A stretch of DNA of 15,773 bases from B18-G4 sp003648575 (GTDB taxonomy: Bacteria > Bacteroidota > Bacteroidia > Bacteroidales > B18-G4), in assembly GCA_029942245.1 (NCBI GenBank), contig JAOZTN010000073.1, positions 1-15,773 of the forward strand, written 5' to 3'. The notes below the pieces were generated by a model that had not been told where the DNA came from, ran no database searches, and worked only from the letters and a program-made list of their open reading frames with translations. Of the stretch, positions 1-7,388 are shown piece by piece. Position 1 is the stretch's first letter. Every line of letters begins with the position of its first letter. Made by a program: the position numbers and the translations under genes.

Positions 1-1241
1 TAAAACACCTCCTCCAGGAGGTTATTCCTGTCGAGAACCATGAATGCAGGCAGCTGCTTGATACCTGCTCCGGTCATCAGAGAACCTCCGGTCTTGAAAC
101 CGGCCTGCAGGCCAAAGGGGGCTTTTTCTTCGATCAGCACGCCCATTTCCCCTTCAAGTTCATAGTCGGGAACAAGGATCACCGGCAGGCGGACCTGGTT
201 TTCTGTCACAAAAGCATATAAACCTGTTACTGCAGCCACAGAAGCAGGACATTCGGTCGAAAACAGCGCCAGCACCTTGCGCATGCCCTGAAACTGGTCG
301 AGACTGCGAACATTGCTGAACTGTGGGCCAAAGAACACATTGAATGTGTATGGCATAGAGAGAGGCCTGAGCTTACTGCTAACATATTGATCACATTTCA
401 CATAATCGATATACTTCGCAACAAGTGTTGATGCAAGATCCAGCTCGTCGGTTTTCATACAATAAGCCAGGAAGAAATTTGCCACTTCCCGCTCACCCAT
501 CAACGGTCCAAGCCTGGTCATCCAGAGATCGATATCATACTCCATAGCCTGCTGCAAACCTCCATCACGTTCAATTACAATTTGGTTCATTTCAAGATAA
601 GCACCGGCCAGTTTTGCAATATAATATGAGTTATACAAGGCATCATAATGGGCATCAATAAACGATAGTATATCCTCTTTCCAGATGGCCATCTGATCCT
701 TATTTTCCAGTATTTTAGCCCTACGGAGTCGTATTTCGGCCTGTATAAAAACTTCGGCAAAAGGAGCAGCAACATCTGCCTCCCGGCTGATTTGGCTTTC
801 TATTAAGCCGGATAATTCTTCCCTTGACTTTATTTTGTTAAGAGAATCACCTGTATTCAAAAAAACCTGAAGCAAGGAATCAGCATAACCGAGATCCGAC
901 AAATATTTATAATAGACCTCATTCTCAGACTCACATGTAAATTTTGGAATATCGCCCCATTCGATACATACGGGATCATGTTGAAGGATGAGTGGATAGG
1001 ATTTGTATTCCTCTGCCTTTATCGTGCAAAAACCATGATAGTCGGTAAAAAAATCGATCTCACCACCCGGCATCGATCTGATGCTCCCAAGATCCAAGTT
1101 TTCAAACCCATTAAAGCCTGTGAAATAGACCTTTACATTCTGAGGATAAGGGCTTTTTCCTACGACACTTATCAGGTCCTGTCCCGTCAGGGAATGGAGG
1201 GAAAAGAAGCCAATAAGAAGACTGAGTAGTATATTTTTCAT
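1..1241 (-). CDS. Secreted thioredoxin-fold (TlpA-like) protein, 3' end beyond the window
   Basis: The reading frame opens at ATG 1241 and stays open for 413 codons to the left edge; the last two bases read TA, so it may stop there or continue. Residues 1-21 form a signal peptide ending near LTGQ, so the product is exported. Residues about 22-110 are beta-rich and resemble the N-terminal domain of Bacteroidota TlpA-like proteins (DUF4369 type). Residues about 120-290 look helical. Residues about 318-413 form a thioredoxin fold: beta strand KVLALFS, then an active-site-like CPAS (C331 to S334), and a cis-proline loop QLPAF (P398). The second cysteine of CXXC is a serine, so ordinary dithiol-disulfide exchange is unlikely. 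The gene follows nrfA by 51 bases on the same strand and may be co-transcribed with it. The fold assignment is fairly secure; the substrate and role are unknown. Confidence 0.75.
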   Translation of the reverse strand, partial: MKNILLSLLIGFFSLHSLTGQDLISVVGKSPYPQNVKVYFTGFNGFENLDLGSIRSMPGGEIDFFTDYHGFCTIKAEEYKSYPLILQHDPVCIEWGDIPKFTCESENEVYYKYLSDLGYADSLLQVFLNTGDSLNKIKSREELSGLIESQISREADVAAPFAEVFIQAEIRLRRAKILENKDQMAIWKEDILSFIDAHYDALYNSYYIAKLAGAYLEMNQIVIERDGGLQQAMEYDIDLWMTRLGPLMGEREVANFFLAYCMKTDELDLASTLVAKYIDYVKCDQYVSSKLRPLSMPYTFNVFFGPQFSNVRSLDQFQGMRKVLALFSTECPASVAAVTGLYAFVTENQVRLPVILVPDYELEGEMGVLIEEKAPFGLQAGFKTGGSLMTGAGIKQLPAFMVLDRNNLLEEVF

Positions 1242-1264
1242 TGCTTGCTTGTTTCAAGCAGCAA
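1241..1264 (-). promoter_or_regulatory. Hairpin abutting the start codon of the thioredoxin-like gene
   Basis: An inverted repeat pairs 1241-1251 with 1255-1264 across a three-base loop: ten base pairs with one bulged base. On the minus strand the distal arm ends at the A of the ATG start codon. There is no T-tract after it, so it does not look like an intrinsic terminator for nrfA. It could limit translation of the downstream gene or stabilise the nrfA 3' end; this is inference from structure only. Confidence 0.35.
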
Positions 1265-1292
1265 GTTAATGAAAATCCTTGATCAGCAAAAT

Positions 1293-2795
1293 CTACTCTA
1301 CCGGTGTCGAATAAGTTGCTTCCCTGGCAGCAGCCTCCTTCAACCATTGCGGTACTACGGTCAACATGAACTCATCCTTCTCTGCCTGTAGCTTTTCTAC
1401 CGGGAGGTTTATGAAAGCATGTGCTTTGGCCTTGGTAGCGATATCAGGATATGGGATCTCGTCAGTATGTCCATATGTGGCAAGCAGCCTGGCAAGCATG
1501 ACACGCGCTTCCTGGGCCTGGTCAATCGCTTTTCCTACCACCCTTGATATCTCAACAGGTGAATGGAATGATCCGCCGTGGCTGGCCGCTGCATAATCCC
1601 AATACCATTGGGCTGCCCTGATCTTGTACAGAATATCTTTCATCTCGGCTTCGGTAGCACCGGCATCCCAGGCAGCTTTTGCCTCTACATGTGCGCGAAC
1701 GATCTGTATCTCGGCCCGGTCGCGAATCTCAATTACCTTACGCTGGCGGTCATAAACGTTCTGGACAAGGGTCGCTTCGCTCTGACGGTGACATACCTGG
1801 CAGGATGATGCGACATACTTTAAGGGGCTTGTCATATGGTGGTTTGTAAATTTCTGTCCTCCTTCACTGTGATAAGGCATATGACAATCGGCACAAGACA
1901 CACCACGTTCATAGTGGATCCCTGTCATAAATACCTCATATCCGGGATGCTGAGCCTTTAACATAGGTGCCTTGCTTATAGCATGCGTCCAATCTGCAAA
2001 TTCGATATCATCATAATACTTAAGCATGGCTTCAGCAGAAAAACCGTCCTTCCATGGGAAGGTCAGGTATGGAACTCCTTCAACAGGAACTTTCTTATTG
2101 AAATAATATTCGACATGGCATTGAGCACAAACCAGCGAACGCATCTCCTGGTGAGTAGACTTGGTAATATCCTTACCTATGCTTTCAAAGGCTTCGATGA
2201 GTGCTGGCCTGGTAATGCGCAGATCCATGGTATTTGGATCATGGCAATCGGCACAACCAATAATATTCACAATCTCAGGGCCTTTTGATGCCCATTTCCC
2301 TGCATAGAAATCAGCGATCCCATGCTCACTCATCAGACGGGGTACATCAGGACTTTTGCAGGTCCAGCATGTATTTGGCATGGGTCCGTCATCCGGTCCC
2401 TTAGGGGCTCCTGTCCTGAGTGTTTTCTGCATATCCTCGATGGCATAAAAATGCCCCCTACCCTGGTTATAATCCTTGGAAAAGCCATAGCCTGCCCATA
2501 AAACCACCAAACGTGGATCTTCCTCGAGCATATCTATCATAGCATTTCCGTTGTATAGGGTCTTGAGAGAAGTATCCTCTGTTCGATAATATGATTCAAA
2601 CTCCCGGGGGTAATTTTTACCCCACTCTTCATTTCTGGGTTCGTAGTCACTCAATTTGACTACCGGTTTGTTCACAAAAATGGCTTCGGCCCTGCGCTCT
2701 GTTACTGAAGATGCCAGCAGGCCCAGCAGGAAGACAATGACAAGGGTTAGCAGGAACAATGACCAATTTACCCACGCTTTTCTTTTAGATTTCAT
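1293..2795 (-). CDS. nrfA: Cytochrome c552 nitrite reductase, ammonia-forming (NrfA)
   Basis: This periplasmic pentaheme enzyme reduces nitrite to ammonium with six electrons. The 500-residue product has the full heme set: the diagnostic CWTCK active-site heme at C143-K147, then CADCH 181-185, CAQCH 223-227, CADCH 301-305 and CQVCH 332-336. Other family residues are visible: R113 in QGRGHFY, E229-Y230 (calcium site and active-site tyrosine), K280 and Q282 (calcium ligands) and H283 (active-site histidine). HGGSFHSP near 406-413 carries the late histidine ligand. Residues about 10-30 form an uncleaved-looking hydrophobic N-terminal anchor or signal, followed by ASSVTERRAEA. Length is normal for the family. 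The gene follows nrfH by 27 bases, as in epsilonproteobacterial and Bacteroidota nrfHA pairs, and ATG 2795 places the export signal correctly. Confidence 0.98.
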   Translation of the reverse strand: MKSKRKAWVNWSLFLLTLVIVFLLGLLASSVTERRAEAIFVNKPVVKLSDYEPRNEEWGKNYPREFESYYRTEDTSLKTLYNGNAMIDMLEEDPRLVVLWAGYGFSKDYNQGRGHFYAIEDMQKTLRTGAPKGPDDGPMPNTCWTCKSPDVPRLMSEHGIADFYAGKWASKGPEIVNIIGCADCHDPNTMDLRITRPALIEAFESIGKDITKSTHQEMRSLVCAQCHVEYYFNKKVPVEGVPYLTFPWKDGFSAEAMLKYYDDIEFADWTHAISKAPMLKAQHPGYEVFMTGIHYERGVSCADCHMPYHSEGGQKFTNHHMTSPLKYVASSCQVCHRQSEATLVQNVYDRQRKVIEIRDRAEIQIVRAHVEAKAAWDAGATEAEMKDILYKIRAAQWYWDYAAASHGGSFHSPVEISRVVGKAIDQAQEARVMLARLLATYGHTDEIPYPDIATKAKAHAFINLPVEKLQAEKDEFMLTVVPQWLKEAAAREATYSTPVE

Positions 2796-2822
2796 GTTTC
2801 TTAGGTTTTTATCTTAACACTA

Positions 2823-3404
2823 TTATTTTTTCATCAGTTTATCAAGCCAGTTTGGCACAGGACTTTCCGGGCCCGGTACACGGGCAAAGGGCACGCTCGA
2901 AAGGCTATGTACCCTTCCATGAGGTGTTTCCCTGTGACATTCCCAGCACTGCCTTTCATTGAAACTCTTAAAATATGTATCCGTTACTGCCAATAAGCGG
3001 GAGTTGTGAACCAGGTCGCCATGGCAACGCAGGCAGTTCTTATGGACTACTCTTTTCCCTTCTTCCCGGATAAAGATGGTCTGAGGCTCCATCCGCATGG
3101 TGAACATGGCAGCATGGCGCATCCCGTCCTTGGCTTTAAAATAGTACTTATTGAAGACGTTGTTGTGGGGAACGTGGCAATCATTGCAATGGGCATGTTC
3201 ACGGTGAGAGCTGTGCGACCAGGTCGCAAATTCAGGTGCCATGATGTGGCAATTTACGCAGGTCTCCGGATTATCCGACAGGTACGATACCGCATTGGAA
3301 ATATAGACCAGATAGAAAAAGAGCCCCAACATTGCACCGGAAATAACCGCAGCAATCTTTCCCCAGCCCTGTGGTGGCACAAAGAATCGAAACAATTTAG
3401 TCAT
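2823..3404 (-). CDS. nrfH: Tetraheme quinol dehydrogenase of the NapC/NirT family (NrfH)
   Basis: NrfH is the membrane partner of NrfA: it oxidises menaquinol and passes electrons to the NrfA hemes on the periplasmic face. The 193-residue protein has one transmembrane helix at about 17-40 and four heme-binding motifs: CVNCH 49-53, CNDCH 73-77, CLRCH 124-128 and CWECH 153-157. M55 in CVNCHIM matches the unusual methionine near heme 1 in NrfH structures, and K86 or K90 with D93 in the KAKDGMRH stretch fits the quinol-site region. It begins 54 bases downstream of a TATCTTTG box and sits directly before nrfA, so the two are almost certainly one transcript. A NapC homologue would be the alternative, but the nrfA neighbour settles it. 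Confidence 0.97.
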   Translation of the reverse strand: MTKLFRFFVPPQGWGKIAAVISGAMLGLFFYLVYISNAVSYLSDNPETCVNCHIMAPEFATWSHSSHREHAHCNDCHVPHNNVFNKYYFKAKDGMRHAAMFTMRMEPQTIFIREEGKRVVHKNCLRCHGDLVHNSRLLAVTDTYFKSFNERQCWECHRETPHGRVHSLSSVPFARVPGPESPVPNWLDKLMKK

Positions 3405-3457
3405 TATATCCAGGCTTTATTAATCAGGTAATTGTGTACCATAATTCATATTGCAGT

Positions 3458-3489
3458 CAAAGATACGATATCAAGTAGATATTTATCAA
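3458..3489 (-). promoter_or_regulatory. Bacteroidota-type promoter for nrfHA
   Basis: On the minus strand TATCTTTG (3465-3458) matches the TAnnTTTG -7 element, and TTG (3489-3487) lies 21 bases upstream, in the accepted range for the -33 element of Bacteroidota sigma factors. Transcription would start near 3453 and leave a leader of about 50 bases before nrfH ATG 3404. The site lies in the 114-base gap after the PepSY-type gene, so nrfHA can be expressed apart from the genes upstream. Confidence 0.55.
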
Positions 3490-3518
3490 GAGATATAGTA
3501 ATTTATAAGAACTCTAAA

Positions 3519-5054
3519 TTATTTGCGTTTCTTCCGATATTTCCTAATCCAGAGCACTGTGCCAGAGATCATTATAAGAAGTGCACTTAAGCCATAAAGA
3601 GGGATGAAAAGGATATAAAAATCACCGATCAGCGGTTTGAAAAGTCTTGCAGTATGCATTTCGAGTGCAACATTCCATAGGGGAATACGGGCACTGCGAA
3701 TGACTAGTGGCATATCAGGAAATTTTCCACTGTGTCCCAGAGGCAAAACACCGGAATTATAATCAAATACATATTCCCTCCCCCACTTATCGATATGGTA
3801 GCCGGAGGTCATGTTAGCACTGATCGGATTTGCCAGTCCTGATGGGCGGGCATAAGGCATCTGCGTGTAGTGGTCAAGGATCAAAGCGCCTTCAGGTTCC
3901 CACTGGTAGAGGCCGGAAAAAGAACCAACCAGGATATTGCCATTGGGATGGTAATCAAATACATTATACCCCATCACCGAAGCCGGGGGTTGGGGGAAAA
4001 CAAACTCCGGTCTGGTTTTCAGTGATTGCTCCATTCGAAAAATACCTTCAGAAGTAGCCAGGTAAACATTATTATGCTTTTCATCTATCAGGATACGTCT
4101 CAATAGGTCGTACCAGGGGTACCCATCATCCAATACTGAATATGGAATCTTGCCAACCCTGTCCGTTGCAATAACAATTAAAAGAGGCGGGCGAAGAAAC
4201 ATACCTGTAAAAATGGTCATTGTCAGAATCAACACCAACCATATCCCTATCTTGTTGTGCCATTTAATGGAGAACTTATTCCATGCGGCGAGCCTATTCG
4301 TGGGCTTTGCATGCCGTTTCCTCCTTCTCATCATGCGGGGAAAGAAAAAATAAATCAATCCTGAAATAGTAAGAAACACAAAGACAAGGGCCACAAAGTC
4401 GACAAGAAGTTTGCCTGCGACACCGTATATCTCACCACTGTGGATCACCCATAGTGTCTTGAACAGCCCGACCTTATTGTCGTATCCCAGCGGTGGAAGG
4501 ATGGGTGCATATTCAAACTCCGGGATACCTTTCAGTGGCATTTTCCATAAATGCGATCGCGTCATAATCCACAATGAATCCCGACTTTGTGCAAGATCCA
4601 CTACGTGACGGTCATCATGGGGAATGCACAATCCCTTCCAGGCCTGATCGCCAGGTACAAATTTGTACAAACCAAACCTTGTACCACAGAAATATTCGCC
4701 CTCCTCGGTCTTTAAAAGGCAATTGACCTTATGGTGATCTGCTCCCGCAGGAAACCCTTTTCTCAGGTCCTTCCATGAAGTATCACGAATATCGAATTCC
4801 CAAACACCGGTATTTCCGAAAAACCAGCTAAGATTAGAGTCAATGCAAATGGAACCTCTGAGGGCTGCATTATTCCAATTATCATAACGGTGTTCTGATG
4901 GAAGGTATGTGCGGTCGAGATCCAGGGATGAAACAAGGTGCCTGTGATTCAGCACCACTCCTGAAGCAGCCCACAGGATAATAAATACAGCAATCAGCAG
5001 CGAGGGCCATTTGTGCAACTTCTTCATCAAATTTCTTTTTCGCCTTTTGCCCAT
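3519..5054 (-). CDS. PepSY-type four-helix membrane protein with propeller-like periplasmic repeats
   Basis: The 511-residue protein has four predicted transmembrane helices at about 17-36, 212-238, 267-287 and 476-502. It reads as a duplicated module, in which one helix, a periplasmic domain and a second helix occur twice. A histidine precedes or opens each helix: H14 (LHKW), H205 (IHSGEIYG), H266 (KWHNK) and H467 (MHTARLF). This matches PepSY-associated membrane proteins and PiuB/FoxB-like reductases, where such histidines can hold b-type heme. The two periplasmic parts contain short beta-propeller-like units such as GTRFGLYKF, TSEGIFRM and GSFSGLYQW. Arginine- and lysine-rich stretches at 239-250 and the C-terminus mark the cytoplasmic face. 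The gene starts 21 bases after the barrel gene and precedes nrfHA. A redox role supporting the nitrite pathway is inference. ATG 5054 was chosen; ATG 5027 is also possible. Confidence 0.8.
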   Translation of the reverse strand: MGKRRKRNLMKKLHKWPSLLIAVFIILWAASGVVLNHRHLVSSLDLDRTYLPSEHRYDNWNNAALRGSICIDSNLSWFFGNTGVWEFDIRDTSWKDLRKGFPAGADHHKVNCLLKTEEGEYFCGTRFGLYKFVPGDQAWKGLCIPHDDRHVVDLAQSRDSLWIMTRSHLWKMPLKGIPEFEYAPILPPLGYDNKVGLFKTLWVIHSGEIYGVAGKLLVDFVALVFVFLTISGLIYFFFPRMMRRRKRHAKPTNRLAAWNKFSIKWHNKIGIWLVLILTMTIFTGMFLRPPLLIVIATDRVGKIPYSVLDDGYPWYDLLRRILIDEKHNNVYLATSEGIFRMEQSLKTRPEFVFPQPPASVMGYNVFDYHPNGNILVGSFSGLYQWEPEGALILDHYTQMPYARPSGLANPISANMTSGYHIDKWGREYVFDYNSGVLPLGHSGKFPDMPLVIRSARIPLWNVALEMHTARLFKPLIGDFYILFIPLYGLSALLIMISGTVLWIRKYRKKRK

Positions 5055-5075
5055 GGCCCTCGCAACTGAAAATTA

Positions 5076-6359
5076 CTATTTGCTAAATAGTGTTGGATTA
5101 AAGGCAAGCATTACCCATGCCCAGTTGGCTACCTTTCCTTTGTCTCCGCCTTTCAGGGCTTCCATGGAGGCTGTAGCAAACATTTGCGAATATCCTGCTT
5201 TTACGGCAAGTCCGTCGGCCAGCTGGTATGCCAGTCCGATATCTGCTTCGAGTCCAAGGCGATTGGGCATATCCTTTGTTGGATCATCCCTGTCGATTAT
5301 GGTAGCTGCTGAACAGAAATTATGCACTGTCAATACGCCGGAGAATTTTTTCTTCTTATAAATGAATGAAAGGTAAAGGTCACGCAAACCAACATTGCTG
5401 TTATGGTTCCCAACATAAAAATAGTCCATGTGACCGTTAAACTTATGATTGGTTCCATAAAAGGGTGTGAATGAATTGTTTTTGTTAAAGGTAGAATCCT
5501 TCATATCCTTCTCACTGGTACCTGAGAGGTATTCAAAACCGAGCAACATGGCAAAGGCATCGGTAAAATTGAATTTAACATCGGCAGCAAAATAGAATGC
5601 GCTCAGTGAAAGATCTTTGTGATCTGTTCCTCCCTGATAATAAAAAGCACCATTAACGGCTATCTTTTTTACAGCGTATGAAAGCCTGGTACCTATTGTC
5701 TGGCTGAACAGGGTTTGGTAGGTAGAGTCTTTCTTGAAATACTCCATTCCATTGTTTAAGAACAAGACGCTAAATGAAAAATCATTGATTTTTTTATGCA
5801 GCCACAGGTATTGAAAGGTCTTATAATTCCCTTTCAGCATATAATCTGTTCCATACAGATTCTGCTTTTCCTGGTTCCATGCAAAACCGGCATCGATCCT
5901 GATCGCATCATTGCTGAAGCGAAGAATAGCCGCATCATGGCTCCTGCCCTGTTGGGCCCAGTCGACATTGCCAAACATCCTGGCGTCATCATATACGATC
6001 TCCTGCCGCCCGGCCTTCAATGAAAAGGACTCAGTAAAAAAGTACTGACCCCACGCCTGGTGTAGTGATGAACGGTTATCGTAGGCATTCAGCTGTGGGA
6101 CATCGCCCCAGGTCCTGACGTCCTGCAGGCTGATACCAAGTTTGAATTTCTTTGCTCCATAATCGAAATTCAAGCGGGTTCTCTGGGAAATGAAGAAAGC
6201 CGGTTTGGCATCAGTGGCAGGCAATGTCTTATACCCGTGACGGTATTCAGCTCTCGGCCTCAACTGGGCAGAAAATTTAAACTGTGCATTTGCCTCTGCA
6301 CTGAAGGTCAAGACAAGCAAGAAAATTGCCAGTCTAAGAAATTGTGCATTTTTTTTCAT
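5076..6359 (-). CDS. Outer-membrane beta-barrel of the alginate-export family
   Basis: The 427-residue protein starts with a signal peptide (cut after AEANAQ, about residue 26) and then shows alternating amphipathic strands typical of an outer-membrane barrel. The early block LRPRAEYRHGY, ISQRTRLNFDY, SLQDVRTWGD, then LKAGRQEIVYDDARMFGN and WAQQGRSHDA at about 33-165 is the signature region of the alginate-export (AlgE-like) family. That name reflects homology, not substrate: no alginate genes are present. Its place between a ferredoxin-like gene and NrfHA suggests a porin that admits nitrite, nitrate or another small anion to the periplasm, which is inference. It follows the ferredoxin-like gene by 26 bases and precedes the PepSY-type gene by 21, so the three are probably one operon. 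The C-terminal end (FNPTLFSK) is polar rather than ending in a classical phenylalanine. Confidence 0.85.
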   Translation of the reverse strand: MKKNAQFLRLAIFLLVLTFSAEANAQFKFSAQLRPRAEYRHGYKTLPATDAKPAFFISQRTRLNFDYGAKKFKLGISLQDVRTWGDVPQLNAYDNRSSLHQAWGQYFFTESFSLKAGRQEIVYDDARMFGNVDWAQQGRSHDAAILRFSNDAIRIDAGFAWNQEKQNLYGTDYMLKGNYKTFQYLWLHKKINDFSFSVLFLNNGMEYFKKDSTYQTLFSQTIGTRLSYAVKKIAVNGAFYYQGGTDHKDLSLSAFYFAADVKFNFTDAFAMLLGFEYLSGTSEKDMKDSTFNKNNSFTPFYGTNHKFNGHMDYFYVGNHNSNVGLRDLYLSFIYKKKKFSGVLTVHNFCSAATIIDRDDPTKDMPNRLGLEADIGLAYQLADGLAVKAGYSQMFATASMEALKGGDKGKVANWAWVMLAFNPTLFSK

Positions 6360-6385
6360 ACGGTTTTTGGTTTATGTGTGAATGA

Positions 6386-7273
6386 TTATATCCATTCTTC
6401 TGCAATGATATCGCCCCTTATTCCCACTACAGTCTTCTTCACAGGAATCTTCCTTGTAGCATTGGCTACCGCCATCTGTGCCATTTGTATCAATCCGCCA
6501 CAACAGGGCACCTCCATAATCATTACCTGAAGCGTATTGATCTTAGCTTCATCGATCATGGCGATCAGTTTCTGAACGTAGGTTTCTGTGCCTGAATCTA
6601 ATTTAGGACATGCGATGGCCAGGCTTTTCCCTTTTAGGTGTTTCGAATGAAAATCACCCATGGAAAAGGCCGAACAATCGGCAGCCAGCAACACATCGGC
6701 ACCCTGAAAATAAGCTGCGTTGGGGTTAATCAGGTGCATCTGCACCGGCCACTGCATCAGCGTCGAGGGCTGATGACCGGCGGCTGCCGGCGGGGCGCCT
6801 TCAGCTGCATTTTTAACAGCATCGGTATCTATATCGAACACTACCGGGGCAGAACCCGGACAGCCACTACTGCAAGCGGGAGAATCATCTTTCTCATGAA
6901 CTTTCTGTTTTACCTCATCAACGGTAAATCCAAGGTCCTCTTGTTGTTCCAGAAATGAAATAGCTTCTTCCAAAAAGACAGTTTCTCCATGCTCGCGTAA
7001 ATGTTTCAGATGTGCTACAACGGTGTTGAATCCATGCTTAACGATCTCTCCCATCACAATAGTTTCATCATATGGTTCGGCTTCACGCACTTCTATTTCA
7101 ATGGCGCCTTCAGGGCAATCTCCAATACAAGCCCCCAGTCCATCACACATCAGGTCACTTACAAGGCGGGCTTTACCATCTATTATTTGCAAGGCCCCTT
7201 CCGGACATCCGGGAATGCATAAAGCGCATCCATTGCATTTATCTTCGTCTATCTTGATGATCTCTCTTTTCAT
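6386..7273 (-). CDS. Two-domain 4Fe-4S ferredoxin-like protein with CCGG-containing C-terminus
   Basis: The 295-residue cytoplasmic protein starts with a bacterial dicluster ferredoxin fold (about 1-62). C13, C16, C19 and C23 form a complete first motif. The second, CDGLGAC then CPEG (C43, C49, C53), lacks the usual middle cysteine, so cluster II has a non-standard ligand or is a 3Fe-4S type. A helical linker (65-130) leads to a CSSGC motif (C134, C138), an alanine/proline-rich spacer, and a C-terminal domain with C200, C222 (ACPKLDS) and a paired-cysteine VPCCGG motif (C257, C258). That leaves six further cysteines that could bind a cluster. The whole protein is a recognisable family in anaerobes, usually labelled ferredoxin; its reaction is not known to me. 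It is the first gene after the Rrf2 regulator and carries the shared operator, so nitrosative or redox control is likely. Confidence 0.85.
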   Translation of the reverse strand: MKREIIKIDEDKCNGCALCIPGCPEGALQIIDGKARLVSDLMCDGLGACIGDCPEGAIEIEVREAEPYDETIVMGEIVKHGFNTVVAHLKHLREHGETVFLEEAISFLEQQEDLGFTVDEVKQKVHEKDDSPACSSGCPGSAPVVFDIDTDAVKNAAEGAPPAAAGHQPSTLMQWPVQMHLINPNAAYFQGADVLLAADCSAFSMGDFHSKHLKGKSLAIACPKLDSGTETYVQKLIAMIDEAKINTLQVMIMEVPCCGGLIQMAQMAVANATRKIPVKKTVVGIRGDIIAEEWI

Positions 7274-7281
7274 GCTTTATT

Positions 7282-7305
7282 ATTTCGGTATTTAATTACG
7301 CAAAT
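7282..7305. promoter_or_regulatory. Candidate Rrf2 operator at the ferredoxin-operon start
   Basis: A near-palindrome has a 12-base core GTATTTAATTAC (7288-7299, plus strand) flanked two bases away by ATTT on the left and AAAT on the right. Eighteen of 24 positions are symmetric. The right arm overlaps the -7 box and the core covers the expected transcription start, a position suited to repression. The same design recurs at 7801-7824. Confidence 0.6.
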
Positions 7306-7308
7306 ATA
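7301..7308 (-). promoter_or_regulatory. -7 box for the ferredoxin-barrel-PepSY operon
   Basis: TATATTTG on the minus strand matches TAnnTTTG and lies 27 bases upstream of the ferredoxin ATG at 7273. No clear TTG -33 element is seen at the right distance, which would fit a promoter that depends on an activator or is simply weak. Confidence 0.5.
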
Positions 7309-7388
7309 TATTTATTCATCTTAATTCAGATAATTTTTGATTAAAATCTTTTGAACATTTTTTGAAATTCTATTTGTGGGATCGGATA

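Noticed and set aside
978..1229. Plus-strand open frame near the left edge
   Set aside because: It is antisense to the signal peptide and N-terminal domain of the thioredoxin-fold gene, which has a continuous 413-codon frame.
3006..3431. Open frame of 141 codons on the plus strand opposite nrfH
   Set aside because: It is antisense to a gene with four intact heme motifs, shows no recognisable domain, and has no promoter-like sequence.
7023..7295. Plus-strand open frame opposite the ferredoxin-like gene
   Set aside because: It is Ser/Pro-rich in the way expected of an antisense frame, and lies across the cysteine motifs of the real gene.
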